The notes below the pieces were generated by a model that was not told where the DNA came from, searched no databases, and saw nothing but the letters and a program-made list of their open reading frames with translations. 64,000 bases of DNA. Source: Branchiostoma floridae (Eukaryota; Chordata; Leptocardii; Amphioxiformes; Branchiostomatidae). Numbering within the stretch: position 1 is the stretch's first letter; every line of letters begins with the position of its first letter. Shown here piece by piece: positions 45,317 to 55,039 of the stretch. The translations under genes and the position numbers were made by a program. The stretch is from contig NC_049988.1 of the NCBI RefSeq assembly GCF_000003815.2, positions 1,190,309-1,254,308 on the forward strand, read 5' to 3'.

Positions 45317-45530
45317 TACCTGGTTGATCCTGCCAGTGGTCATATGCTTGTCTCAAAGATTAAGCCATGCACGTGCAAGTTCAACTGTCCCAGTGAAACT
45401 GCGAATGGCTCAGTAAATCAGTTATGGTTCCTTTGATCGTCACATCCTACATGGATAACTGTGGTAATTCTAGAGCTAATACATGCGGAAGAAGCGCCGA
45501 CCTCACGGTTTGGCGTGCATTTATTTATTT
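45317..45530 (+). rRNA. 18S rRNA, 5' fragment (about 210 nt), decayed
   Basis: Begins TACCTGGTTGATCCTGCCAG, the canonical 5' end of eukaryotic small-subunit rRNA. It continues through CATATGCTTGTCTCAAAGAT, TAAGCCATGCACG, GTGAAACTGCGAATGGCTCA, TAAATCAGTTATGGTTC, GATAACTGTGGTAATTCTAG and AGCTAATACATGCGG to GCGTGCATTTATT. Several otherwise invariant positions differ (for example CAGTGGTCATATG for CAGTAGTCATATG, and GGCTCAGTAAATC for GGCTCATTAAATC), so it is not under rRNA selection. After an ATTT tandem run the sequence leaves 18S. Confidence 0.9.
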
Positions 45531-46589
45531 ATTTATTTATTTGCACACCTCGTGGCAAGGAGCGGGCGGTGCCCCTGGCCTCCCGCCCCGACCCACTCTT
45601 CCTTACCGCCTCGACAAGGTGGCGCTCCGACGGTGCTCTCGCGTCAATCGCTTGTCGTCCGTCTTAAGACGACGTCGAGCGCGGGCGGAGAGTCAGGAGC
45701 GCCCAGGCCGACCCGCTCGGTGGCGGGACCCGGCAGCTCCCTTGGAACGTTGGTCGGGGGCCTTCATTGAGCGCCCGTCGTTCCCCAGACTCAATCAGCG
45801 AGCCGCTCCGAGTAGCCTGGTCGAGGACGGAGTTAGGTCCTCCCGGCGAAAAGTTTAGGGCGGGCGAGCGAAAATGGGAGCACCTATATCCTGGCGGAGG
45901 GGCGACGCGTCGCGGGTTTGCGCGGAATGGGGTCACGGTTTAGTCTCACGGCGGGGCCTAGGTGAGACGGCTCTTCCCCGGCACCCCGGCGTGGCGTTTC
46001 AGTCTCTGACTCAATGCAATCGGTCTTGCGGACGAGTGGCCTAACCTTAAGCGTCGGACTTCGAGCGGGCGTCCCGCGGTCCAAGGCCTCCTTTGGGCAG
46101 AGGGGAGGACTGCTGTCTCGGTCCCGCCGGCTAGCCACCGGCGGTCTCGACCGGATGCTACACTCCCCGAGGTCTTAAAGAGAAGGGCGGGCGTCACCGT
46201 CCCCTCTGCGTCTAACCGGGTCCGGCCGGCCGGCAGGGATGCTCAGGGGGCGTGAGGCGGTCTTCGCAGCGGGTCCCGGTTCGCGGAGCGACCCCCAGCC
46301 CTTCCGCTCGTTTGCGCCCTTCACCACGAAGGGCACCTTCCACGTCTCGGAAACGATAGTGCCGAACGACAGGCTTTCTATGTGTTCAGCTTCCTGGCGG
46401 AGACGCTCTCCCCGGTAGAGACTGTGCTCTGTAGAATGTCTTCCCTGCGAGCCCGTGTCACGGGTGTCCAAGGGGGCACCCCTCGATACTGGGGTGTCTC
46501 CGCCGATTAGAAGATCGGAGGGACTACAGGGTTACGCGGGCCGGGCCTGTTGAAGACCAGACGTTCGGCGGGGGCGGTGACCGGCGCCC
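45531..46589 (+). other. GC-rich cargo of unknown origin after the 18S fragment
   Basis: Starts with (ATTT)n and CACACCTCGTGGCAAGGAGC, then about 1 kb of rRNA-like GC-rich sequence. I cannot match it to 5.8S, 28S or the rest of 18S. It could be spacer, a diverged rRNA expansion segment or transposon-specific sequence. Open frames here are caused by base composition. Confidence 0.4.
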
Positions 46590-47900
46590 CGAGCTCGCCG
46601 CTCGGTAATGCCCGGCAGGCGGGCTCGCCGGCTAAGACTCCTCCAATGTTGGTCGGGCCCGTTGCCGACCAAGACCGCGGGGGCACGCCGGTGGCGGCAG
46701 TGGCCGGAACGCCGAGCAAGGCCGCTCGGTAATACACGGCAGGCGGGCTCGCCGGCAAGAACTCCTCCGATGCTGATCGGGCCCGTTGCCGACCAAGACC
46801 GAGGGGACACGCCGGCGGAGGCCGGGCGGGTGCCCCCAGCAACCCTGCTCGGTAATACCCGGCAGGCGTTCCTCGCCGGCAAGAACTCCTCCAATGTTGA
46901 TCGGGCCCGTTGTCGACCAAGACCGCGGGCGCACGCCGGCCGGGGCAGTGGCCGGCGCCCCGAGCAGGGCCGCTCGGTAATGCCCGGCAGGCGTGCTCGC
47001 CGGCAAGAACTCCTGCAATGTTGATCGGGCCCGTTGCCGACCAAGCCTGAGGAGACACGCCGGCGGGGGCAGTGGCCGGCACGCCGATCAAGGCCGCTCG
47101 GTAATACCCGGCAGGCGTTCCTCGCCGGTAAGGACTCCTCCCTTGTTCGTCGGGCCCGTTGCCGACGGAGAGCCCGGGGGCACGCCGGCGGGGGCAGTGG
47201 CCGGCACGCTGAGCAAGGCCGCTCGGTAATGCCCGGCAGGCGGGCTCGCCGGTAAGGACTCCTCCAATGTTGGTCGGGCCCGTTGCCGACCAAGACCTCG
47301 GAGACACGCCGGCGGGGGCAGTGGCCGGCACGCCGAGCAAGGCCGCTCGGTAATACCCGGCAGGCGTTCCTCGCCGGTAAGGACTCCTCCAATGTTGGTC
47401 GGGCCCGTTGTCGACCAAGACCGCGGGCGCACGCCGGCGGGGGCAGTGGCCGGCACGCCGAGCAAGGCCGCTCGGTAATGCCCGGTAGGCGGGCTCGCCG
47501 GCAAGAACTCCTCCAATGTTCGTCGGGCCCGAGGCCGACGGAGAGCCCGGGGGTACGCCGGCGGGGGCAGTGGCCGGCACGCTGAGCAAGGCCGCTCGGT
47601 AATACCCGGCAGGCGTTCCTCGCCGGTAAGGACTCCTCCGATGTTGGTCGGGCCCGTTGCCGACCAAGACCTCGGAGACACGCCGACCCTGGCAGTGGCC
47701 GGCACGCCGAGCAAGGCCGCTCGGTAATGCCCGGTAGGCGGGCTCGCCGGCAAGAACTCCTCCAATGTTCGTCGGGCCCGAGGCCGACGGAGAGCCCGGG
47801 GGTACGCCGGCGGGGGCAGTGGCCGGCACGCTGAGCAAGGCCGCTCGGTAATGCCCGGCAGGCGGGCTCGCCGGTAAAGACTCCTCCGATCTTGGTCGGG
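46590..47900. repeat. ~125-bp spacer-like repeat, array 3 (about 10-11 copies)
   Basis: The GCTCGGTAATRCCCGGCAGG phrase recurs near 46598, 46722, 46846, 46970, 47097, 47220, 47347, 47470, 47597, 47722 and 47846 (spacing 123-127 bp). Some neighbouring pairs form a higher-order ~250-bp dimer (alternating GGCAGGCGTTCCTCGC and GGCAGGCGGGCTCGC). Long minus-strand frames (46507-47838, 46532-48007) arise because the unit is GC-rich with few stops. Confidence 0.92.
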
Positions 47901-48670
47901 GTCGACCGGGTCGGGTCCGGATAGCCAGCGGTGATCAGGTCACCAGGCTCCGGCACCCACCCCGTGAAGCGTTTTTCAAAAAAGTGCTTTACAGGGTGTC
48001 TGACCATGTTGTAGGTCGCTCAATCTACATTGAGAGAGTGGACGCTTTTTGACCTGTTCGGAGTCAGCCAGCCTTCCGCGGACCCTGACGGGTTTCTGCC
48101 GATGGCTGGCCAGTCCGGGACTGGTCGACAGGGACCGTGGCTGAGCGGGCAAGATTTCCGCACGGTGAAAAGACGGGCTTGCCCGGTGACTTTTCCCTGT
48201 TTGGCGGGTCCAACGGGCTTTGCACCGGGCAGCGGTGAAGCCTTGGGCGGGCGGTGTGTGACCTTTGCACCGCCCGACTGCAATCGTGTCAGAGGAAGCC
48301 CCGGGCTGGCCATGCGAGCGAGCACGATGCGGCGGTGGCAGGAAGGTCCCGCCGAGCCTCGAGGTGACGCCAAGGCACGGTTCCTTTGTACAGGCCTTGT
48401 TACATCGGATGCATGACCGGATGTCGGCCATAAGGGTGACCGTCAGCTCACGGCGGCGGAACGAGGTCGGCGGCGGTTGGAGGCGCCTCTCGCCGCCGAT
48501 GACTACCTCGTAGCGGGCGCCGTGTCCACCACATGCGGGCGCAGCGCGCTTTTTTCGGCCTAAGTTCGGCCTCCCGGTGCCGAGACCAAGCCCGAGACCG
48601 TGTCTCGGTGGTTTTTCAAAAAAGTGCTCTACTGGGTGTCTGACCATGTCGTGGGTCGCTCTGCCTACCT
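47901..48670. repeat. Diverged third copy of the 685-bp spacer-like unit
   Basis: Shares GGTCGACCGGGTCGGGTCCG, the block at 47967, TTCCGCGGACCCTGACGGGT, TGACTTTTCCCT and CTTTGCACCGGGCAGC with copies 1 and 2 but is much more diverged, then ends in a fifth, truncated promoter-like block at 48611. Confidence 0.75.
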
Positions 48671-48880
48671 AGGTAGCGCGTAGTCCAGTGGTTAGCGGCC
48701 TTGCCTCTGGAACTAGAAGCCGTGGGTTCGATCCCGGCTGTGTCGTTCACCCGACATGCACGCTACCGGAAAGGGTTGCAGTCCTTAGGACAGGACGTTA
48801 AGCCGTGGTCCATTGTTCATGGTAGGGCGATTGATCTGTGAGCTGTTGTGGGATGTTGATTTGATTGCTCACGGACCAAT
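48671..48880 (+). mobile_element. tRNA-derived SINE inside the piggyBac element
   Basis: GGTAGCGCGTAGTCCAGTGG (A box) and CCGTGGGTTCGATCCCGGC (B box) with an anticodon-arm-like GCCTCTGGAACTAGAAG between. A tRNA-sized head of about 75 nt is followed by a non-tRNA body (CACGCTACCGGAAAGGG, CCTTAGGACAGGACGTTAAG). It breaks the fifth spacer block and lies about 30-240 bp upstream of the transposase start. Its 3' limit is approximate. Confidence 0.75.
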
Positions 48881-48910
48881 AAGGAGGGGAATGTTCGTAT
48901 GTTTTAGGAG

Positions 48911-50857
48911 ATGGCAAGCGGGGACGACGAAGAGATAGAGGAGGACATTGAAATGTATCTCTGGGAAGCAGCGGTGGCTGAGAGAGCCGAGGCGGCCGGG
49001 GCGAATGGAGCTGTTGGGCAGAATATCGCTGGGGAGGTCGACAGCGACGACAGCGACGATTTTGACTTGTATTCCGTCACGAAGCAGGTCAGAGGTGCCC
49101 GAGTCGGGGAGTTTTCACGACGGAACAAAGCGAGGGGTCGAGCTGAACGGCCGTGGGCATCCGTCAGTGCCGGTGAGGTTCATCCGTACAAGCCCCAGAA
49201 ATTCAGGGCACCCGGGCCCGTCGGCCCGAGGCGAGCCGAGGACAACCGGAATGAACTGTCTTTCTTTCTGGAGGTGTTGGACCAGTATCTTATCCGGTAT
49301 ATCGTGCGTTGCACCAATAGGTACGCCCGGCAGAGGCGAAGGGTATTCCGCAAAGAAAGGCGCTCGCGTTGGTCACCCACCTCGACCACCGAGCTGAAAG
49401 CCTTTTTGGGCTGCATGATATGCGCCGGCTACACGTACCAACCGAGACTCGATTTGTACTGGTCTGATGACGATGACGTTGGGTGTACGCTGATGAAAAG
49501 GACTTTTCCTTCTCATCGTTTTCGTCAAATCTTGCGGTACCTTCACTACTCCCCCGAAGGGTTCTGTCCTCCTGGCAGCGAGCGTCTGAAGAGTTTTAAA
49601 GCAAGGGAGAAGTTGGACCGAGTTATGAAGGTACGCAGAGTTATGGAGAGGGTCAGTCGGAATAGTTGCCGTGCCCGCCATGTCGGCGAGCATCTCGTAG
49701 TTGACGAAGCGACAGTAGCGTTTAGGGGAAGGCACAGTCTTCGGCGCTACAACCCTTCGAAGCCGACAAAGTATGGATACTGTCTCCGAGCTCTGGCTGA
49801 GACAGACGGCTACATATTGTCCGACGAAGTGTGTGGAGGGCGTGCGGACCCAGAGGACATGTCGCCGGACGAAAGATGCATGCACGGCATTGGTGACGAA
49901 TATGTCAGCCCTCTTGATCTGAAGCCCGCCCGAGTCGTCAATAGACTGACGATGCCATTTCAGGGATGCTACCGCACCGTTTATTGCGATTCCTACTACA
50001 CAGGAGTCCAACTGGCAGATTACCTTTTCACCAAAGACACTTACATTGTGGGGACGGTGAGACGAAATGCGTCAGGCCTACCGACGGAAGGGCATCCCGT
50101 TCCACGCAAACCTAGGCCTGGGCCAGGCAGGCCGCCATTGCTGAAGTTCCCAGACCCCTATCCTAAGAGTGTACCGAGAGGCACTTCTGTCCGGTACCAC
50201 GACGGGCCGGTAACGGTTGTGAAATGGCAAGACACCAAATCGCTCATACTGCTTTCTACGGGAACTAGTGTCTGTGCTCCCGACGAACTAACCACCAGGC
50301 GATGCAAGGGTCCCAGTGGTGCTACCCGACTAGAGGTGACATGTCCTGCAGCGATGAACATGTACAATCTCCACTACAAGGCGGTGGACACAGCCGACCA
50401 GCTCCGGGCAGGGTACGAATTCGGTCGGCCTTCGAAGAAATGGCACAGGCAAATCTTCTGGTACGCCATGAACAAAGCTGTGGTGAACGCCTTCTTGAAC
50501 TGGAAGATATACACTGCTGGCAGACAGGATCTCCCAGCACATAGGGTTGCCCAGCTGAGCTTTCGACGGGCGTTAGTGCGGCAGCTAATCGGCAATTTCT
50601 CCGCAAGGCACCGAACACCCACTGCGAGCGTGGCCCTGCCAGGAGTCATCAGCAACCACCGGCAGATAAGCCAAGGGAAACCCACTAAAGCCTGTCGTTA
50701 CTGCGCAAAAGCTGGCCGTCATATGCCACGAGCGAAACGGTGCAGACCGTTCGAGACTGTCTACAAATGCGAGATGTGCAACGTGTCCGTATGCCACGTC
50801 AGTTTGCGCCCCGAGTGTTGGCGTGAGCACTTGCAGGACATGCAGGGCGATGCATAG
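48911..50857 (+). CDS. PiggyBac-family DDE transposase, full length
   Basis: 648 residues, no internal stop. The first 60 are acidic (DDEEIEEDIEMY, DSDDSDDFDLY), as is usual for the family. The DDE_Tnp_1_7 catalytic core follows. Its three aspartates can be placed at D265 (HLVVDEATVAFRGR), D360 (VYCDSYYTGVQLADYL) and D493 (AVDTADQLRAGYEF), with GTVRRNASGLP after the second and KKWHRQIFWYAMNKAVVNAF after the third. The C-terminal 55 residues form a cysteine-rich zinc-binding domain (CRYCAKAG, CEMCNVSVCHV, CWREH) that in this family binds the terminal repeats. The enzyme excises and inserts DNA at TTAA, which agrees with the flanks of the element. Length, catalytic residues and an uninterrupted frame suggest it could be active. 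The start is the first ATG after TTTTAGGAG; an intronless gene. Confidence 0.95.
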   Translation: MASGDDEEIEEDIEMYLWEAAVAERAEAAGANGAVGQNIAGEVDSDDSDDFDLYSVTKQVRGARVGEFSRRNKARGRAERPWASVSAGEVHPYKPQKFRAPGPVGPRRAEDNRNELSFFLEVLDQYLIRYIVRCTNRYARQRRRVFRKERRSRWSPTSTTELKAFLGCMICAGYTYQPRLDLYWSDDDDVGCTLMKRTFPSHRFRQILRYLHYSPEGFCPPGSERLKSFKAREKLDRVMKVRRVMERVSRNSCRARHVGEHLVVDEATVAFRGRHSLRRYNPSKPTKYGYCLRALAETDGYILSDEVCGGRADPEDMSPDERCMHGIGDEYVSPLDLKPARVVNRLTMPFQGCYRTVYCDSYYTGVQLADYLFTKDTYIVGTVRRNASGLPTEGHPVPRKPRPGPGRPPLLKFPDPYPKSVPRGTSVRYHDGPVTVVKWQDTKSLILLSTGTSVCAPDELTTRRCKGPSGATRLEVTCPAAMNMYNLHYKAVDTADQLRAGYEFGRPSKKWHRQIFWYAMNKAVVNAFLNWKIYTAGRQDLPAHRVAQLSFRRALVRQLIGNFSARHRTPTASVALPGVISNHRQISQGKPTKACRYCAKAGRHMPRAKRCRPFETVYKCEMCNVSVCHVSLRPECWREHLQDMQGDA

Positions 50858-50864
50858 ATGGTTT

Positions 50865-51345
50865 AGGATCGAGGAAAGTGTGTTGCAAGACCGGCCAAAT
50901 GTTGTAAAGTTACTGGGAGAAGATGCGATTCTGTCCGGTGGCAACTTTGTGTCTAACCGGCAACTACCGATAATCCGACTTGTAAAGTTTTAGGACTAAG
51001 GAAAATGTGTTGCAAGACCGGCCAAAGGTTGTAAAGTTACTGGGAGAAGATGCGATTATGTCCGGTGGAAACTTTGTGTCTAACCGGCAACTACCGATAA
51101 TCCGACATGTAAAGTTATAGGACTAAAGAAAATGTGTTGCAAGACCGGCCAAAGGTTGTAAAGTTACTGGGAGAAGATGCGATTATGTCCGGTGGAAACT
51201 TTGTGTCTAACCGGCAACTACCGATAATCCGACTTGTAAAGTTATAGGACTAAAGAAAATGTGTTGCAAGACCGGCCAACGGTTGTAAAGTTACTGGGAG
51301 AAGATGCGATTCTGTCCGATGGCAACTTTGTGTCTAACCGACAAA
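50865..51345. repeat. 127-bp subterminal tandem repeat, four copies
   Basis: TGTTGCAAGACCGGCC recurs at 50881, 51008, 51135 and 51262, exactly 127 bp apart. Units share GTAAAGTTACTGGGAGAAGA and TAACCGGCAACTACCGATAA. They lie between the transposase stop and the right inverted repeat, where transposase-binding sites would be expected. Confidence 0.92.
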
Positions 51346-51370
51346 TACCGATACTCTGCGTAATAAAGTG

Positions 51371-51374
51371 TTAA
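51371..51374. other. Right TTAA target duplication of the 9.5-kb element
   Basis: GTAATAAAGTG-TTAA-CGTTGTTAGTATTGAG; intron sequence resumes immediately. Confidence 0.85.
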
Positions 51375-51463
51375 CGTTGTTAGTATTGAGTTCTTTTTGA
51401 TATTAGAACCGTGCCAGTTTATTTTCTAGTTACTTAAATATTAAAAGCCTTTTTCTTATTTAC

Positions 51464-51577
51464 CGATGTCACAATGAGCTCCCTCCCAACCAGCCACACA
51501 TGCACACGTGTAGCTGTTCAGTCCGTCATGACACGTGGCACCGTTCTGACATGGGTTGGAGGAACACTCATTGGTGT
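51464..51577 (-). CDS. EGF exon 16
   Basis: [20 protein letters not shown], ends [13 protein letters not shown]; complete, first exon on the far side of the transposon. Confidence 0.88.
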
Positions 51578-51716
51578 CTGTAGAAGAAAGAACAATAAGT
51601 AGAGATATCATATGCTTTACGGCGAGTAGTTAATACCCAAAACCAAAACAAAGATATGTAGGTACCCTAATTATTATCTGTTTTCATTTTGTAGAAAGGC
51701 AATTTGTTTGGTTTAC

Positions 51717-51830
51717 CGTTATTACAATGTATACCCTCCCAGCCAGCCACACATGCACACGTGTAGCTGTTCAGTTCGTCATGACACGTGGCACCGTTCT
51801 GACATGGATCGGAGGAACACTCATTGGCGT
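51717..51830 (-). CDS. EGF exon 15
   Basis: [16 protein letters not shown], ends [13 protein letters not shown]. Acceptor is CCCAAAG instead of the usual CTGTAG. Confidence 0.87.
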
Positions 51831-52014
51831 CTTTGGGAGAGAGAACAATAAATAGAAACATAATATTCAAACATATTCAGTGCTTTTTTTTATTCCTAAA
51901 TTATATGGTGCCGGTAGAATATTGCACCAGAGATTGTTAGGGCAATTTGAAAGAATACAAGTTTTCCAGATTTTTTCGTATTCAACAAAAAGTAGCTCTA
52001 ATACTGCCATTTAC

Positions 52015-52128
52015 CAATGTCACAATGCAGACCATCCCAGCCATTCGTACATGCACACGTGTAGTTATCTAGTCCGTCATGACACGTTGCACCGTTCTTA
52101 CATGGGTTGGAGGAACACTCATCCGTTT
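52015..52128 (-). CDS. EGF exon 14
   Basis: [20 protein letters not shown] then DNYTCACTNGWDGLHCDIG; complete. Confidence 0.88.
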
Positions 52129-52189
52129 CTGTACAAAATAGAACAATAAATACAACATTTAACTTGTGAGGAAAATGTCAACATGTTTG

Positions 52190-53206
52190 TAACTTTATCC
52201 TTGTAATTTTTTTTTAGTTTTGTTGAAAGTTAAAAGAGCTCTTGGATAAATTTTCTATTGATTTTCAAAGAAAAGAAACACATACAAACACATGCATGGC
52301 ATGTAGATCAAAAACACAAAGAAACAAGTGAGAACCTATAGAACTGATAAGTAAAACAAAGTGAACGTAATAACAAATGAAGTTCAAGAAATTGTACCCC
52401 AATTACTGTTGCAGTAGAGTCGATTCCAAGGTTTTTAGGTGACATTTGTAATTAGTCTGAATTATTTTGAATAAAAGAATATCTGAGCCACAATGATTAA
52501 ATTCTTTTCAAAAAATTGACTAAGAAAATACTCATCTATTTGAATTCCTTTGAATATTTTAGAAACATTTTGAAAGTAACTGTACAAAAATATCTTTATT
52601 TAGAATAATTGTAAAACCTCTGTGTGATTATTTCACATTTACAAATATTTACAAATATTTGTAATCTTTGCCAAATGGTAGAATTAGTTTATTGCCCCCC
52701 AAAAAGTAAGCCCTATTGTTGCATCTGTATATTTTTAGATTTCACTCATGGGCACTGGCGGATCCTTTTTGGTGGGCCATTGTTGCATGGCACCCAACCA
52801 TACTTTGCAAGGATATGTGATATGTGAATTGCTATCCAGCCTACTGAACCATTTACAAAAAATGGTAGAAAATGGTAAATAATGGTAGAATGCTGTTATC
52901 ATTATTTAAAAACCATTAGAAGTATCCAATTCCACACCATGAATATTTCCAAAGTTTTACAGGACCAGGAAAATATTTATAAAGTTGAAACAGTGTTGAA
53001 AATATTTCTGAAGTATCAAATGTCCTAGACATCTAATTACACATCCGCATGGTGTCTTGGAATGGACTCTAGTACATAAGACATATCAAATTAAAAATAA
53101 CCAATCAGTTCCCCCCATTTACCAATATGCTTGTTAATTTTGTCTAGTATTCTAGCAATGATATTTTCTAATTTAAAATAATATGACATATACGAAATAA
53201 ATGATT
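52190..53206. other. AT-rich intronic sequence, probable LINE 3' UTR
   Basis: No EGF exon. It adjoins the polymerase fragment at 53207-53530 on its 3' side and is probably part of the same retrotransposon. Confidence 0.4.
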
Positions 53207-53530
53207 CTAAGCTAAGACGCCTGTTGCGGTATTTGAAAATTTGGACAAAGCTGGATAACTATCACTTATAACACCAAATGACACATTGAACAAAGCAAGA
53301 TGTAAATGACTTCCAGTGTGTTTGAAATACCAATCTTCTACCTGTATCCAAAATTGTGTAACCACCCTACATTGATGAATATCTGATTCGTCCTCTTCTC
53401 TACAATAGCTACATATTAATGTGTCTATTAACCCCCAACTGTGCCATATCTTATTGGTAGTTAGAAATTTAAATAGTAATGTATATTGCAACATGCGCAG
53501 TTGGGAGTTTTTATAAGGTAGACTGTACAC
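53207..53530 (-). pseudogene. L1/Tx1-like LINE fragment, C-terminal zinc-binding region
   Basis: Reads LQYTLLFKFLTTNKIWHSWG then LIDTLICSYCREEDESDIHQ and FWIQVEDWYF. The C-x2-C..H pattern after an I-x-x-x-x-C motif is the zinc-binding-like end of reverse transcriptase in L1/Tx1-type elements. No upstream polymerase domain remains. Confidence 0.7.
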
Positions 53531-53682
53531 TATTTGTCATGGTATGGGTGTGTTCAAATATTCCCCCCCATGACTATTGGATCCGGTCAGAGGTATCCCA
53601 TAGCCTGGCCTCAGACATGAAAAATGAATGCAAATGTTTGTTGATATTTGGAAATTAAAGCCAGGTTATGTTTCTGCATGCC

Positions 53683-54593
53683 GGTGTGACAGCGATCTCG
53701 CCCCCCCGGCGATTTCGCCCCCCCGGGGGGCGAGATCACTAGCGTTTTCGCCCCCCTTTAGCGTTTTCGCCCCCCCCAAGAGCAGCTGGTTACTACATAT
53801 TACAGGTGCGCTACCTGGTACTATACTGCACCTGGGGAGTAACGTGTATGGTGTGTTACCTGGTACCTTATGGCACCTTATTACCGTACCGTAAGATGCC
53901 TGTCATACCTGGAAAGTCGATACTATATTGTTCGGTGCAAACATGACATTGAAATGAAAAAGACAATTTTTGCAGCTGAGGTGGCATAAAAACAGTGCTA
54001 CTGCGAACGTATAAATCAACACCGTCTATGGTACGGAATACGTCAGCTATATGTTTTCAATTTGTCACAGTGTTTTCTTTCTTGTGCTGGAAACATTTCA
54101 AAAGCACTAACAAAAACACACGTGAATAATAGTTTCTCATTATAAACACTATCTACGCGCAAGTTGATATAGCTGTTGCTAAATGCTACACAAACACTGG
54201 TAAAGTACCAGTCTTAAGAAACACGGGTAAATGCATCAGTTCCTAAATACTAGAAAAAACAGTTATGTTGGAGGTGAAGATATCCCTTGGCCAGGTGCAT
54301 ATACCAAAATGTGCGTTATTCTAATTAATACCTAATATTTGCATAATTAATAAAGACATTACATAGTTCTTTTGTGGTCACTTCATGGTAGAGACTTCAT
54401 ATTGGAGATATATAGGTTGTTTGAGGACAGGTGAATACAATGAAATACATATTATGTCAAGACTCAGGTATATGCAATAANNNNNNNNNNNNNNNNNNNN
54501 NNNNNNNNNNNNNNNNNNNNNNNNNNNNNNNNNNNNNNNNNNNNNNNNNNNNNNNNNNNNNNNNNNNNNNNNNNNNNNNNGCTGTCACACCGG
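53683..54593. mobile_element. Possible inverted-repeat element spanning the gap
   Basis: CCGGTGTGACAGC at 53683-53695 is the exact inverse of GCTGTCACACCGG at 54581-54593. Between them are C-rich GCGTTTTCGCCCCCC repeats, ACCTGGTACT phrases and the N gap. No target duplication was seen, so this is tentative. Confidence 0.3.
54481..54580. other. Assembly gap (100 N)
   Basis: A run of exactly 100 N, probably of arbitrary length. Confidence 0.99.
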
Positions 54594-55039
54594 AAACAAA
54601 CCATTAACTCTGGTAACACCTGTCTCAGTAGATTCTCCCAATTACTAATAATTTGATTTTAAACTCTGCACAGGTGTCCCCAAATTTTTATATAAAATCT
54701 TGAATATTTACTTAAAGCAATACAAAATTAATTGCAAAAGGACTAAACAGCAGTTTCAACAATTCGTCCTTATTGTTGTTATATCATAACCGTGCTAGCT
54801 TATGTTCTAGTTATTATATTTCAGCCATACCATAGGTATGGTGAAATATATTGCATTCGTAATGTTTCTTCTCCTGTCAAATCTTCAAATCGAATCATCT
54901 CCGTCGTTCCTGAACCGAATGACCTGAAATTTGGCATAAGGGTAGAGCGGGCCAATACCCTCGGGCTTTTTTTTAAATTTTTTTTTTCATATCTGTCTCT
55001 TAAATGATTTTATTAAGGTTTTTGTCAATTTTTATGTAT

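Larger units (their letters stand above)
41826..51370 (+). mobile_element. PiggyBac-type transposon (9,545 bp) carrying rDNA-like cargo
   Basis: Bounded by TTAA on both sides and by inverted ends CACTTTATTAGTCGCA (left) and CACTTTATTACGCA (right, read inward): ten identical bases, then four more after a 2-bp gap. A complete piggyBac-type transposase is at 48911-50857. The remaining ~7 kb is mostly GC-rich and contains two 685-bp spacer-like units plus a diverged third, three arrays of a ~125-bp repeat, five copies of one promoter/terminator-like block, and the 5' end of 18S rRNA with its upstream leader. Four 127-bp repeats lie before the right end. A SINE is nested at 48671. Daphnia Pokey, a piggyBac element of rDNA, is known to carry host rDNA spacer repeats (stated from memory), so this may be a parallel case. 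Confidence 0.85.

Noticed and set aside
45317-46589. A functional rRNA gene
   Set aside because: Only about 210 nt of 18S remain, with changes at near-invariant positions, and what follows is not 18S.
46507-48007. Open frames of 443 and 491 codons on the minus strand of the GC-rich repeats
   Set aside because: They are periodic translations of the 125-bp unit, exist in several frames at once, and have no domain or start context.
48675-48750. A functional tRNA gene upstream of the transposase
   Set aside because: The acceptor-stem ends do not pair convincingly and the sequence continues into a SINE body.
49373-50011. A 212-codon minus-strand frame
   Set aside because: It is antisense to the clear transposase frame.
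41826-51370. Assembly chimera between rDNA and the EGF gene
   Set aside because: Considered seriously; the TTAA duplication, inverted ends and the exact match to an empty paralogous intron favour a true insertion, though long reads would settle it.
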